The notes under the pieces: generated by a model | Databases searched by the model: none | What the model was told of the DNA's origin: nothing | Seen by the model: only the letters and a program-made list of their open reading frames with translations | Shown here: piece by piece, positions 1-9,021 of the stretch | Position numbering within the stretch: the first letter of the stretch is position 1 | Layout of the letters: each line of letters begins with the position of its first letter | DNA from: an uncultured Mediterraneibacter sp. | GTDB lineage: Bacteria > Bacillota > Clostridia > Lachnospirales > Lachnospiraceae | Length of the DNA: 58,728 nucleotides | Direction of reading: 5' to 3' | Assembly (NCBI GenBank): GCA_934309345.1 | Contig: CAKRDD010000023.1 | Span: forward strand, 1-58,728 | Position numbers and translations under genes: made by a program

Positions 1-86
1 TAATATTTTTTGACCAGTTTTTCACACGCATCTTCATCTCCTGCTCTTGCTAGATGTACTAACCAAGAATCCATTTTATACTTCAT
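1..86 (-). CDS. Partial sigma-factor-like protein, N-terminus only
   Basis: The gene runs off the left edge; only about 28 residues are visible, beginning MKYKMDSWLVHLARAGDEDA. I chose the ATG at 86 because GGGGAG lies 7-8 bases upstream; the next in-frame ATG at 74 lacks a site. The acidic-basic helix followed by a KLVKKYY motif resembles the start of region 2 in small sigma-70-like proteins of conjugative elements. That assignment is inference from very little sequence. It lies downstream of the primase gene on the same strand, so it is probably part of the same element. Confidence 0.45.
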   Translation of the reverse strand, partial: MKYKMDSWLVHLARAGDEDACEKLVKKY

Positions 87-196
87 TCACTTATTCTCCC
101 CTTCGTTTTCTACATAATATAACAATCCTACCGTAGAAAAAGTTAGTATTTAATATATAAAATATATATATTTTTATGCTTTATATATAGATATAA

Positions 197-320
197 GGAC
201 ATAAGGGACAATTTACTCTGTGTTTTATATATTTACTTACTTGGGACAAAGGACAAAAAGGACAGAATACATATTCCGTTTTTTATTCCTATACCCTCAG
301 GACAAAGGACAGAAAGGACA
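197..320. repeat. Cluster of GGACA direct repeats (iteron-like)
   Basis: Eight GGACA copies occur at 197, 206, 244, 251, 260, 300, 307 and 316. The copies at 244-264 and 300-320 form two matching 21-base triplets that differ at one position. They lie just past the 3' end of the primase gene in AT-rich DNA. Iterons next to replication genes can bind initiators, so a replication or transfer role is possible but unproven. Confidence 0.5.
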
Positions 321-324
321 ATCA

Positions 325-2667
325 TCATTCCTCGTCATAAATACATTCATTAACAAGGTATATTATTGTCTGTCTTCCTTTTGCCCCTGTCTTTGTCATC
401 TGCTTTTCAGCAAGATATCCATAATCAACAAGTTGGTCGATAACAGGCTGAACCGCTTCCTTTGTTTTAAGTGCCCTGCATAGCCTCATAATGTCCCTTC
501 GGCTCACTTCAGCAAGTCCTGCTTTCTTAATAGCAGAAAGAACATATTTACAGTTCCTGATACCTTCATCTGCTCCAAATAGTGAAAATGCGGCTTTTGC
601 ATGCTCTGTAAAATACCTTGAAATGCATATGGCCTTCTCCATAATCTCACCACTTACTACCAAAGGCTCTGGATCAGTAAGAAACTCATAAACGATGTTT
701 GTATCTGCCCTGCAAAGTAGTGCTGCTATTCTTGCCGTACTTCCCACAAGCTTTCCTGCCCAATCTGCAAAGTCTGCATATTCATTTTTCAGTTTTGGCT
801 CTAATTCTTCTGAAAAGGCTTCAAGCATCTCATCTGCTTCTGTAAATAAAGTGATTATTCTTGGCATCTGCTCTGGTTCATCAGTTAGGATGTTACGAAT
901 GCACTTGTCATATCTTGAATACACGTCTTCTGGTATTGGCATGGAACGATATTTTCTATGACCAACATTCGACTCAGGCACACAGTATAAAAATCTTGCC
1001 GTAAGTCCTCTGCCTCTGAAATTGCCATTCTCCATCACTCCTGCAAGTACACTTGGCTGTGCCATAAGCATCACAGTAAGAACAGGATTGTAAATCGTCT
1101 CACTTTCACGGCCTATTCTATCCACACGGATTGGATCACCCGAATAGCCTTTCAGAAAAACATCGATATTTACATATTTGGTATACATACCCTTAAGCAA
1201 ATCAAATATTCCACCTTCTGGTGAGAAAATAGCCGCTCTGCCATCATTTTCAGATATCATACTGACAAGCTTCTCTGTGGTTACATCATTGCCATAATAC
1301 CTAAGAGGCTTTTTATCCTTAAATGCAGATAACTCTTCAGAAGCTCTTCGTACATCAGACATTTCAGCCTTCCCTTTGGATGCCTGGTCTTCAAGAGACT
1401 TAAGTCTTCTCTCTAGAATGCTTCGTTCCGTCTTACTGAAATCAATCTCTGCAGAGTGAAGTCTGTTCCATTCCTTCTCATGCTCATTCATCGGCTTTCC
1501 CATTAACGAGCAGACCGCAGATTTTCTTTCAGACGGTGGCATGAAGATTGCAATAAAGGTATTTACCGGTTCTGTCCAATCTGGCTTCGCTCTAATAACA
1601 TATTTGCCCTGCATACCGATAGACAAAACAGATAGTGCAGCAGATGCAGCAACATCCACAGGCGTCTGCGTACTCTCAGCAACCGCACAAACATAATCTG
1701 CGATATCTTTTGGAAGTGCATTCACAGGGAACTGTGGCACCTTCATACCATCAAGTGAGATAGGCTTCTCTGGAAAAGACGATGTCCCAAAGTCGGACAC
1801 CACCGATGAAACAGGAATAGGCTTATAGAAATCTGTCACACCTCTTAATGCCTTACTAATGGTTGAATTACGATAATCAACACGATTCCATTTTTCTCTC
1901 TTAAGGCCACTACCAAGATAGATTCTCTCCATCTGCTCTTCATCCCCACCACACCAGAAAGCAAGTGAAGTCATAAATGAAAGTTCCGCCTCACTCTGAG
2001 ATGGATAATCAGAAATATCTCCGTTATAGAGTCTTACAAACTTATCCCCATTCCCTGCTGCCGATGCTTTCTTGATAACCTCTTCATCTGTTAAGAAGCT
2101 TCCCGGTGCATTAATGGAACACTTTGGTCTGTTGATAACAGGACGAAACATATATTTATCAAGAATGTCCGGAAGCACATCTGTGATATTCCTGATTGAC
2201 AAATCATTGATTGCATTTCCTGTTATGGTGACAAACTGACCTTTATCCCTTGATGCATAAACCTCAAGACCATACTTACGATTGTTGATGTAATATTTCT
2301 CTCTGTCATAAGTATATCCATGCGTCTTACCAATCAAACGAATGCCGGTACCAGATGGACTTATCTCTGTATAGGTATTGACCTTCTCAACAATTTCAGA
2401 AGCCATATCAGATAGCACTCCATCCTCAATGCAATGGTCGATATCAATAGCAGCCATATCACCAGTAATGGCAATACCGAGGCCATCATACTTATCCATA
2501 TGGCCTATAATTTCAGAGAAGCTACAGAAGTCATCAAGATTACTGTTATCCGCATTATGACCTTTCACCGACTTGGGAACCTTTGTCCTGCTGCCATTTC
2601 TGGTCTCATACTTCCATCCACAGAAATATGGATAATCCTTTAATTCCTGCGGTAGTTTCTCATACAT
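325..2667 (-). CDS. Primase-polymerase-like / DUF3987 protein of a mobile element
   Basis: A 780-residue protein. The ATG at 2667 is preceded by GGAGGG; the longer frame to 2799 overlaps the upstream gene and has no better site. The N-terminal roughly 200 residues look like an archaeo-eukaryotic-primase-type domain of phages and plasmids: an IDIDHC motif (DxD metal site), a SPSGTGIR motif and FVTITGN. The middle and C-terminal parts resemble DUF3987 helicase-like proteins, where the usual P-loop is replaced by MPPSERKSA (S..KS). Such proteins start replication of integrative elements. It follows the sigma-like gene by only 4 bases, so the two are probably cotranscribed. The domain names are recognised by motif; the replication role is inferred. 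Confidence 0.75.
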   Translation of the reverse strand: MYEKLPQELKDYPYFCGWKYETRNGSRTKVPKSVKGHNADNSNLDDFCSFSEIIGHMDKYDGLGIAITGDMAAIDIDHCIEDGVLSDMASEIVEKVNTYTEISPSGTGIRLIGKTHGYTYDREKYYINNRKYGLEVYASRDKGQFVTITGNAINDLSIRNITDVLPDILDKYMFRPVINRPKCSINAPGSFLTDEEVIKKASAAGNGDKFVRLYNGDISDYPSQSEAELSFMTSLAFWCGGDEEQMERIYLGSGLKREKWNRVDYRNSTISKALRGVTDFYKPIPVSSVVSDFGTSSFPEKPISLDGMKVPQFPVNALPKDIADYVCAVAESTQTPVDVAASAALSVLSIGMQGKYVIRAKPDWTEPVNTFIAIFMPPSERKSAVCSLMGKPMNEHEKEWNRLHSAEIDFSKTERSILERRLKSLEDQASKGKAEMSDVRRASEELSAFKDKKPLRYYGNDVTTEKLVSMISENDGRAAIFSPEGGIFDLLKGMYTKYVNIDVFLKGYSGDPIRVDRIGRESETIYNPVLTVMLMAQPSVLAGVMENGNFRGRGLTARFLYCVPESNVGHRKYRSMPIPEDVYSRYDKCIRNILTDEPEQMPRIITLFTEADEMLEAFSEELEPKLKNEYADFADWAGKLVGSTARIAALLCRADTNIVYEFLTDPEPLVVSGEIMEKAICISRYFTEHAKAAFSLFGADEGIRNCKYVLSAIKKAGLAEVSRRDIMRLCRALKTKEAVQPVIDQLVDYGYLAEKQMTKTGAKGRQTIIYLVNECIYDEE

Positions 2668-2671
2668 TGGC

Positions 2672-3154
2672 TTATCCCTCCTTTCTTTTGTTCTCACTAT
2701 ACGGAGATTTGAAAGGACATTTTGATGGGGTATTTCCACAAATTTTCTTAAGTTTTTTCTGTGATGCCTTGATAGATTCATTTGCAGAACTGTAATCAAT
2801 ACCCTCTGTTTTTGCTATATCACGTATGGATAAACCTTCCATAAAAAGCTTGAACCTCTGATACTGCACAACCGTAAGATTCTCTCGCATCCAAGCATCA
2901 ATCAGCTTCTCCTCCTCACTCATCTCCACATCTGCTTCCAAATCTTCTTGCGATGCATACTCTACTCCTTCATAGATAAGACCTTCCAAGTGATACTTTG
3001 TGTGGTATCTTTCCTTTCGTTCCATGTTCTGCGTCAGCCTTGCATCATCGTTTAGAAATGCCAATATCTCCTCCAAGCCTTCCTCATCATCGTCCTCAAT
3101 CTGTATAACCACAGGGAGTGGTTCATACGGATCTTTGTAACTTACTGTCTTCAT
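2672..3154 (-). CDS. Sigma-70 region 4-like / helix-turn-helix protein
   Basis: A 160-residue protein starting MKTVSYKD. I prefer this ATG (AAGGA upstream) to one 16 codons earlier that lacks a site. The first 90 residues are very acidic. The last 60 contain a helix-turn-helix of sigma region 4 type (motif around VVQYQRFKLFMEGLSIRDIA, then EGIDYSSANESIKASQKKL) and a basic tail. Small proteins of this type are common next to primase genes in Firmicute integrative elements. They may regulate transcription or read an early promoter. Its immediate upstream region holds two large inverted repeats. Confidence 0.6.
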   Translation of the reverse strand: MKTVSYKDPYEPLPVVIQIEDDDEEGLEEILAFLNDDARLTQNMERKERYHTKYHLEGLIYEGVEYASQEDLEADVEMSEEEKLIDAWMRENLTVVQYQRFKLFMEGLSIRDIAKTEGIDYSSANESIKASQKKLKKICGNTPSKCPFKSPYSENKRKEG

Positions 3155-3208
3155 ATACCGTCCTTCCCATCTATCACGAAAAGAGCTGGTATAAAAGGAC
3201 ATAATAAT

Positions 3209-3306
3209 AGCCTGATTACAGAAAAGGGCATAGTTATCCTAGTAACTCATATCCTTAACCTTGTGGTTACAGATATGAAATACCAGCCCTTATACGTAAT
3301 CAGGCT
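3209..3306. repeat. Nested inverted repeats able to fold as a three-way junction
   Basis: Perfect 11-base outer arms lie at 3209-3219 and 3296-3306 (AGCCTGATTAC). Inside are AAGGGC 3224-3229 with GCCCTT 3286-3291, a hairpin AGTTA 3232-3236 with TAACT 3243-3247, and a second hairpin CATATC 3248-3253 with GATATG 3272-3277 plus inner TAACC/GGTTA. It sits upstream of the sigma-like gene. It could be a replication origin, a structured leader or a small palindromic element; the sequence alone does not decide. Confidence 0.6.
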
Positions 3307-3317
3307 TTATTTATTTT

Positions 3318-3378
3318 TAGGAGACGGCAAATCTGCGAGAGCAATGAAACGGAGAAAACAGAAAAATACCGCCTCCTA
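3318..3378 (-). repeat. Second inverted repeat next to the first
   Basis: TAGGAGACGG at 3318 pairs with CCGCCTCCTA ending at 3378. The single mismatch becomes a G.U pair if the minus strand is transcribed, which hints at RNA rather than DNA function on that strand. About 40 bases form the loop. The rest of 3379-3450 is AT-rich, with nothing recognisable except the 3' flank of the nuclease gene. Confidence 0.4.
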
Positions 3379-3450
3379 GTATGTAGCTTTGGGAAACGGT
3401 AAAATCTTACGATTTTTAGAAAAAATATTGTATTTATGCAATCACTATAA

Positions 3451-4707
3451 TTAATATGATGCACCTCTATCATCAAGAAATTTTCTTACTGTATCCAAAG
3501 AAATAAAATCATCAAATTCCTTTAAAAGATTAGTATATTTTTTTCTTGAATAGTAGTAATCAAATATGAGTTTATTTGCTGAACATCTATATAAATATAT
3601 TATCCTATCAGGATCTATTGTACTGTCAACATGTGGATCTGTAATAACTATATCGGCAAAACCATCATTTTCAGATTTTTCTTTGATTGTAGGAGCAAAA
3701 AGAATATTGATTATTCGTTTTCCTGGATTTCTTTTTTTCGCCTCAACATAATATCCGAATTGCTTTCCCAATACCTCTTCAGATAATAAGTTTTTAGGAT
3801 TGCCATACATTTTAGCATCTATAATAATAATCTGTTTATCATCTTCATAAAGCGTGTCATGTTCCGTTGGCCTTCCTACCATTACGCTAGAACCCGTTGC
3901 AAGAGATTGGAACGAATATCTTTTTCCATATTTAGCTTTATTTACAGGGTATTGATTCCCATAAACAGATAAAATCATATTCTCCCATAGTGTACTTGCT
4001 ATTATTGCATAATCCCATTTTCCATCTTTGCTTGAAGAATTCTCTATCGTCATACCTTTTATGTATTCAATCATCAATCTTATAATATTCTGTCGTCGAG
4101 AATTATTCGTCTGCAACAATTCTCGACGAAGTTTATTTATGACTGTTTTATCTAGCTTAATAGGACGAATTTCAACTGATAATTTGGAACCAAAAAGTAT
4201 TTCTCCACCATGCTGCATAAAATGATTTATTATATTACCCTGAACTACTGCAACATAATTATCCGTTACAATATGCTTGCGGCGTGTATAGTATTCATCA
4301 TAAATAAAATTACCATTAACGTATTTTGGCACCACTTTTTTAAATGTTGTGCCAAAGTCCATTTTACCTGTATTTGTAAGTTTTTTTTCTTCTTCATAAT
4401 CGAAAAGCAAACCCATCGTAATATAATCACAGATAATGCTCACTGCTGCTAATGGATGCTTCATTCCCGCGGAATTGTCATCTATATCGTTTTTAACATT
4501 CGAAGAATTCAATGCTCTCTGAATCGATTTTACATATGTCTTTAATAGTCGCATACTATCCGCATCAGAACGTTTAACACAAGACTCAATAACAACTCCA
4601 TATGGCACTGAAACTTCCAAATCACCATTGATTCCTTCTAAAACACCTACAAAATCACGCCCCGTTAATTCAGTTTCTTCTTGCATTTTTTTGATTCTAT
4701 ATTGCAT
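3451..4707 (-). CDS. LlaJI-type restriction endonuclease subunit (McrC-like)
   Basis: A 418-residue protein, last gene of the restriction operon. It carries a PD-(D/E)xK nuclease signature: VGRPTEHD, then IIIIDAKMYG (D-x-K), then GKQFGYYVEAKK, which is the layout of McrC and LlaJI-family restriction subunits. By analogy it cuts DNA when its partner ATPase translocates. The start codon shares one base with the stop of the McrB-like gene (TAATG) and has GGAGG upstream, so translation is coupled and a 1:1 complex is likely. The N-terminal 200 residues have no motif I recognise and may bind the partner or DNA. Confidence 0.8.
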   Translation of the reverse strand: MQYRIKKMQEETELTGRDFVGVLEGINGDLEVSVPYGVVIESCVKRSDADSMRLLKTYVKSIQRALNSSNVKNDIDDNSAGMKHPLAAVSIICDYITMGLLFDYEEEKKLTNTGKMDFGTTFKKVVPKYVNGNFIYDEYYTRRKHIVTDNYVAVVQGNIINHFMQHGGEILFGSKLSVEIRPIKLDKTVINKLRRELLQTNNSRRQNIIRLMIEYIKGMTIENSSSKDGKWDYAIIASTLWENMILSVYGNQYPVNKAKYGKRYSFQSLATGSSVMVGRPTEHDTLYEDDKQIIIIDAKMYGNPKNLLSEEVLGKQFGYYVEAKKRNPGKRIINILFAPTIKEKSENDGFADIVITDPHVDSTIDPDRIIYLYRCSANKLIFDYYYSRKKYTNLLKEFDDFISLDTVRKFLDDRGASY

Positions 4708-5888
4708 TAATATCCTCCAGGAATCAACAACTTAAACAAATCTATTTTTCCATCAATATAATCCTTATACATTGTTTGATATGATTTTGAAAAGTATGTA
4801 TCTACATATTTGAAAACATCTTGTTTAAGGTAATATAAAACTTTATCAGAAAACTTAGATTTACTTTGTAATTCATCAAGCAAAACAAAAAATGGGCCTA
4901 ATTTTTTATCTTCTGAAATCTGTTCTCCTTCATTTTTATTCACAATATCTATTGTCGCATTTAGCAAAATTGCAAATGTAGGCCAATTTCGCTTAAGCGT
5001 TCCTTCAGAATCCATAATATTCACAATGGTCTGAAGTTCTGTTCCGGCAAACATAGTTACCAATGACTCACTACCCTTAAATACATCAGTTTCATCAAGA
5101 TAATCTTTAAGTTTAATATCCTTCTTAAACATCGTGTATTCAATTGGTACATATTCCATATGAAAACGACGTTTAAATGCGGAATCCAAAACAAATACAT
5201 TTTGATCAGCAGTATTCATTGTACATAATATATTCAGATTATTAGGGAACCATATTTTGTCATTCTTGAAAAATGGGCGAAGAAATTCATTTTTACTAAT
5301 CTCTGATGCCACTTCATAATTTGTAATTTTGTACTTAGATCTACCGCTATTATCTCTATCCAAAAGTTGAAAAAAATCTCCAAATATAGCAGCAGCATTT
5401 CCTCTATTTATTTCCTCAATAACGATATACACTTCCTTATTAGGATTTTCAAATGCATATTTAAGTGCCTTTGTTAGTGGACCTGGAGCAAATCTATAAT
5501 CCACACTGTTCCCATATTTATGAGGTCTAATTCCGCCGATAAAATCACCATAAGTATAATCTGGATGAAAGATTACTCTCCACACACTTGACAAGTATAC
5601 TTTCATCTTTTTTAGTCTTTTATCAATTCCATACGACTTTCCTGTTCCTGGAGCTCCAAAATATACTATTTGTTCAGGCATTTTATCAGGCCCATTAAAC
5701 AAAGAATTATATGTCTTCGTCAATTCCTTTGAAACATCAGACATACCATATTTTGATAATTTCTTTACTGGATCTTTTTTTGTAAAATAAGCATCATAAT
5801 CATCTGTTTCATCATCTTCTAAGTCCTCTACATCAATACCTTCACCATTAAATACCTCTTCTTCTACACTGTTATCATTATTTGGCAT
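4707..5888 (-). CDS. McrB-like AAA+ NTPase of the restriction system
   Basis: A 393-residue AAA+ protein. Walker A is FGAPGTGKSYG near residue 80; Walker B is YIVIEEINRGN; the McrB-type sensor block CTMNTADQNVFVLDSAFKRR follows. These are the hallmarks of the McrB / R1.LlaJI ATPase branch, which uses GTP or ATP to drive translocation and activates a separate nuclease subunit. The first 60 residues are acidic and probably disordered, and the DNA-recognition domain seen at the N-terminus of E. coli McrB is absent. Site recognition may therefore rest with another subunit. It has a good GGAGG site and lies 18 bases after the 216-residue gene. Confidence 0.85.
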   Translation of the reverse strand: MPNNDNSVEEEVFNGEGIDVEDLEDDETDDYDAYFTKKDPVKKLSKYGMSDVSKELTKTYNSLFNGPDKMPEQIVYFGAPGTGKSYGIDKRLKKMKVYLSSVWRVIFHPDYTYGDFIGGIRPHKYGNSVDYRFAPGPLTKALKYAFENPNKEVYIVIEEINRGNAAAIFGDFFQLLDRDNSGRSKYKITNYEVASEISKNEFLRPFFKNDKIWFPNNLNILCTMNTADQNVFVLDSAFKRRFHMEYVPIEYTMFKKDIKLKDYLDETDVFKGSESLVTMFAGTELQTIVNIMDSEGTLKRNWPTFAILLNATIDIVNKNEGEQISEDKKLGPFFVLLDELQSKSKFSDKVLYYLKQDVFKYVDTYFSKSYQTMYKDYIDGKIDLFKLLIPGGY

Positions 5889-5906
5889 ACTAAGTCCTCC
5901 ATTTCC

Positions 5907-6557
5907 CTAATTATTCAAGTTAAACGTCTTTGTGGTTTCATCATAAATAATTGAGATATCAATTATTTTATCAAAAATTTCCCAATCAGATACAAAAGTT
6001 GGAATAAAGATATGGGCTTTTGTAGATCTAGTTTTTGCTATACAAAGGCTCTCTTTTTCTCTAAACTCCAATATGTATTCTCGTATTTCTTCATACTGAT
6101 TATCATACTTAAAATCTTTATTTGACACAAAGTGTGCGAGTTCATGATCTGATATATATCCTTCCATAAGTGGGTCCATTAACAAATCAATTATTATTGA
6201 TCCAGGATGTATATCACGCCCCTTGTTGGTTACGTGCCACGATTTAAATATTTTTAGCATCAGTGCTGTTTTAGTTATTTCATCAACAATGCACTCATCA
6301 TTTTCATCAAAAATTTCAATCAATTCACAGCCTAAATCTGTAACCATAACATAATCATCAACTATTTCTACCAATCCAAACTTTTCAAAATCACCAAGTT
6401 TGGAGCGCTTAGGCTTTCGATTAACTAGCAGACATTCACAATTTTTCCTTTTTATCGGCTCATTATTCTTGATTTTTTTTAAGTAGATACACCATGTTGA
6501 AATATGCGTTGTGTTTGTTGGAAGTGCAATTTTATCATGATTTCGCTTATTAGCCAT
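5907..6557 (-). CDS. Unknown protein inside the restriction operon
   Basis: I do not recognise this 216-residue protein. It starts 2 bases after the methyltransferase stop with GAAGGGA as ribosome site, so it is translationally linked to the operon. The N-terminus is basic (NKRNHDK, RKPKRSK) and residues 40-90 read like a winged-helix segment (KLGDFEKFGLVEIVDDYVMV). The C-terminal half has a possible second wing. It has no PD-(D/E)xK or P-loop motif. BsuMI of Bacillus subtilis also has three restriction genes after two methyltransferases, so this may be the third restriction subunit, perhaps the DNA-recognition factor. That is inference from position. Confidence 0.6.
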   Translation of the reverse strand: MANKRNHDKIALPTNTTHISTWCIYLKKIKNNEPIKRKNCECLLVNRKPKRSKLGDFEKFGLVEIVDDYVMVTDLGCELIEIFDENDECIVDEITKTALMLKIFKSWHVTNKGRDIHPGSIIIDLLMDPLMEGYISDHELAHFVSNKDFKYDNQYEEIREYILEFREKESLCIAKTRSTKAHIFIPTFVSDWEIFDKIIDISIIYDETTKTFNLNN

Positions 6558-6559
6558 AT

Positions 6560-7690
6560 CTATATCCCTTCTTCATAGTTCATAACTTGCTTAATTATTT
6601 TCTTTACCATCAAAGGTGGAACACCCTCACCAATCACAAATCGAATCAGTTGGTTATCTGCCCAATCAGGTATATCCCAATCCGTAGGAAGTGATGAGAC
6701 TACTAACAATTCATAAATAGTAAGCACTCTAGGATTTGTATACATAGGATCTCCGTTTTCATCATTCTTCCAAAATCTTCCTGGATGTACATTATTTTGA
6801 GATCCCATTATTCCATTCCACTTGGTTATTGTTGCAGAGGGCTTATCCCAAAATAATCTATGATATGTGGTATCATACCCTTTAACTCGATTGCCATCCT
6901 TCTTTTTAGGATAATAAAACGAATTATCGAAAGCAGTATTACCTGCTGGTGTATGAAGCATACACTCAACATTTCTCCACACATGCTTTGGAGGTTTATG
7001 CCATTTATGAAAAGACATTGCCTCTTCTGTGTTTTGTGGCAAAATATTTCTATATTCCTTTTCTTGGATTTCAGGCCATAAATCTGGTATCCCTGCAAAA
7101 GCCATTTCCAAAGTAACTACTTCTTGCTCCGGCTCAGGAAATTCCCAAACAAAATCAATATCATTACGAACAAGTAAGATAACACAACGCCTTCTCATCT
7201 GTGGAACACCATAATACATTGTATTTGTGATTTTATCTTGATTGAACCTATATTCTTTTCCCAATCTTAATTCTAAATATTCTGGAATAAGCATTTCTTT
7301 TCCATGATATTCTATAGGTGTATCTAATTGCTGTGGAACGTTCTCCATAAACACATACTTTGGATGCAAATCAATAATCGCATCTACAGCATACTTGATT
7401 AGGCTATTCCTTTCATCGTATGGACTATTATGCCCAGCAATACTCATCCCTTGACATGGAGGTGTTGCAATTATAAACTCTACTCTTCTATCTTTTGCCT
7501 CAGCAATAACTGAATTATATATATTTTCTTCAGTAATATCTCCACAAATCATTTCACACTGCGGATATAAATGTTGATAAAAGTCTGCTCTCTTCTGTTC
7601 CAATTCATTTGCAACAACAACCTCTAGACCAATATCTTGCAAATATGTTTCTGCCACGCCTACATTTGCAAACAATGATAATGCTTTCAT
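6560..7690 (-). CDS. DNA (cytosine-5) methyltransferase, second of a pair
   Basis: A 376-residue Dcm-family enzyme that would methylate cytosine at C5 and protect the host site. Motif IV with the catalytic Cys is PPCQGMSIAG, motif VI is MENVPQ, motif VIII is QMRRRCVILL and motif X is IGEGVPPLMVKKI. Motif I is unusual: LFANVGVAETYL instead of the usual FxGxG. It starts 10 bases after the upstream methyltransferase, which is a clear paralogue with the same order of motifs. A pair of m5C enzymes is expected when the target is asymmetric or when each enzyme handles a different cytosine, as in LlaJI and BsuMI. Confidence 0.92.
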   Translation of the reverse strand: MKALSLFANVGVAETYLQDIGLEVVVANELEQKRADFYQHLYPQCEMICGDITEENIYNSVIAEAKDRRVEFIIATPPCQGMSIAGHNSPYDERNSLIKYAVDAIIDLHPKYVFMENVPQQLDTPIEYHGKEMLIPEYLELRLGKEYRFNQDKITNTMYYGVPQMRRRCVILLVRNDIDFVWEFPEPEQEVVTLEMAFAGIPDLWPEIQEKEYRNILPQNTEEAMSFHKWHKPPKHVWRNVECMLHTPAGNTAFDNSFYYPKKKDGNRVKGYDTTYHRLFWDKPSATITKWNGIMGSQNNVHPGRFWKNDENGDPMYTNPRVLTIYELLVVSSLPTDWDIPDWADNQLIRFVIGEGVPPLMVKKIIKQVMNYEEGI

Positions 7691-7700
7691 TAAACTTAAC

Positions 7701-8819
7701 CTACCTATCTATATTTAATACCTCAACGATTCTTCTTACCGCTTCTGGAGGAACACCTTCGCCAATCACTTGCCTAATTAATTGTGTTGATGCCCATTCT
7801 GGAATATTCCAATTATCTGGTAAACTCATTACCCTTATCATTTCAAAAATAGTAAGTACCCTTGGATCTGAATATAATCCAGTATCTTCAATCAACCTTC
7901 CTGGATGAACATTTTGAAAAGACGAAATTGTATGATTGTAACTTGTTATTGTCGGTGCCGCCTTATCCCAATCCATACGCATATATGTTCTTGGGGCTCC
8001 ACCAACCATTGTTCCATCTTTTTTCTTTGGAAAATATACCGGATTTTGCCTTGCACTACATCCAGTTGGAGTATGAAGCATACATTCAACATTTCTCCAC
8101 ACATGTGGTCTAGGACAATGCCATCGTGACACCTCTAACCCTCTTTGCCTCTTTATTTCATAATCAGGGAAAAAATCTCTATACTGTACTTCTTTTACTA
8201 ACGGATCTAACGAAGGCAAGTCACCTATTGCCTGCTCAAGTGTAATAATATTGGTATCATTCTCTGGAAATGTCCAATGTACTCCATTATCTTTTCTTGA
8301 CAAAAGCATTATTGCCCTTTTTCTCTGCTGTGGCACGCCTAAAAATTTGGTATCTATTACCTTCTTCTCAATGTAATAATCATCTCCTAAAACAGCATCT
8401 ACAAAATCCGGAATAAGAACTCTTTCACCATCGTAGTTTATGTATGTCTGAAGTTGCATAAATACATTTTCCATAAATACATATGATGGTCCTAAATCTC
8501 TAATTGCCTCCACAGCATAAGTAATCAAATAATTCCTTGGATCTTCTGGATCCATTTGTCCTGCTATACTCATTCCTTGGCATGGTGGCGTTGCTATTAT
8601 AAAGTCAACATTATTCCTTCGAGATTCTTCAATTACTTCGTTATATGTAATAGCATTCGTTATATCACCACAAATCATATTACATTCTGGATATAAGTCT
8701 TGATAAAATCGTGCTCGTTCTGGCAACAGTTCATTAGCAACAACAATATCTACCCCAACTTGATGTAAATAAGTTTCCGCAATTCCTACATTTGCGAACA
8801 AAGATAAACCATTAATCAT
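7701..8819 (-). CDS. DNA (cytosine-5) methyltransferase, first of a pair
   Basis: A 372-residue paralogue of the next gene. The ATG at 8819 (MINGLSLFANVGIAET) has GAGGAG upstream and overlaps the last 8 bases of the Xre controller gene; the longer frame to 8882 lies inside that gene. Motif IV PPCQGMSIAG, motif VI MENVFM, motif VIII QQRKRAIMLL and motif X IGEGVPPEAVRRI are intact. It shares the FANVG variant of motif I with its neighbour, so the two arose by duplication. The target-recognition regions between motifs VIII and IX differ between the two, which fits different specificities or strands. Confidence 0.92.
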   Translation of the reverse strand: MINGLSLFANVGIAETYLHQVGVDIVVANELLPERARFYQDLYPECNMICGDITNAITYNEVIEESRRNNVDFIIATPPCQGMSIAGQMDPEDPRNYLITYAVEAIRDLGPSYVFMENVFMQLQTYINYDGERVLIPDFVDAVLGDDYYIEKKVIDTKFLGVPQQRKRAIMLLSRKDNGVHWTFPENDTNIITLEQAIGDLPSLDPLVKEVQYRDFFPDYEIKRQRGLEVSRWHCPRPHVWRNVECMLHTPTGCSARQNPVYFPKKKDGTMVGGAPRTYMRMDWDKAAPTITSYNHTISSFQNVHPGRLIEDTGLYSDPRVLTIFEMIRVMSLPDNWNIPEWASTQLIRQVIGEGVPPEAVRRIVEVLNIDR

Positions 8820-9021
8820 TTGAAGCACTCTCCTCATCAAAATATACATTATGCTTTTTACAATAATCTTCAAAAAGCACAATCATTGTCTTCGATGGTG
8901 CATTATTTCCATTTTCCCATCGATTTATAGTTGCAAAAGAAACTCCCAGTTCCTCTGCCATTTTTGCTTGACTATATTTAAGCATTGCTCTTGCATATAT
9001 CATTTTGTCTTTGAATTCCAT
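8812..9021 (-). CDS. Xre-family controller of the restriction-modification operon
   Basis: A 69-residue helix-turn-helix protein. The ATG at 9021 has GGAG at the right distance; a TTG four codons earlier overlaps that site and is rejected. The helix-turn-helix reads YSQAKMAEELGVSFATINRWENG. It is the first gene of the restriction operon and overlaps the first methyltransferase. Controller (C) proteins of this size time the expression of restriction relative to methylation. Four AATGTTAT-like repeats cover its own promoter, so autoregulation is likely. Function is inferred from family and position. Confidence 0.82.
   Translation of the reverse strand: MEFKDKMIYARAMLKYSQAKMAEELGVSFATINRWENGNNAPSKTMIVLFEDYCKKHNVYFDEESASND

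Noticed and set aside
2668..2799. Longer N-terminus of the primase-like protein
   Set aside because: It overlaps the sigma-like gene completely and the ATG at 2667 has a clear GGAGGG site.
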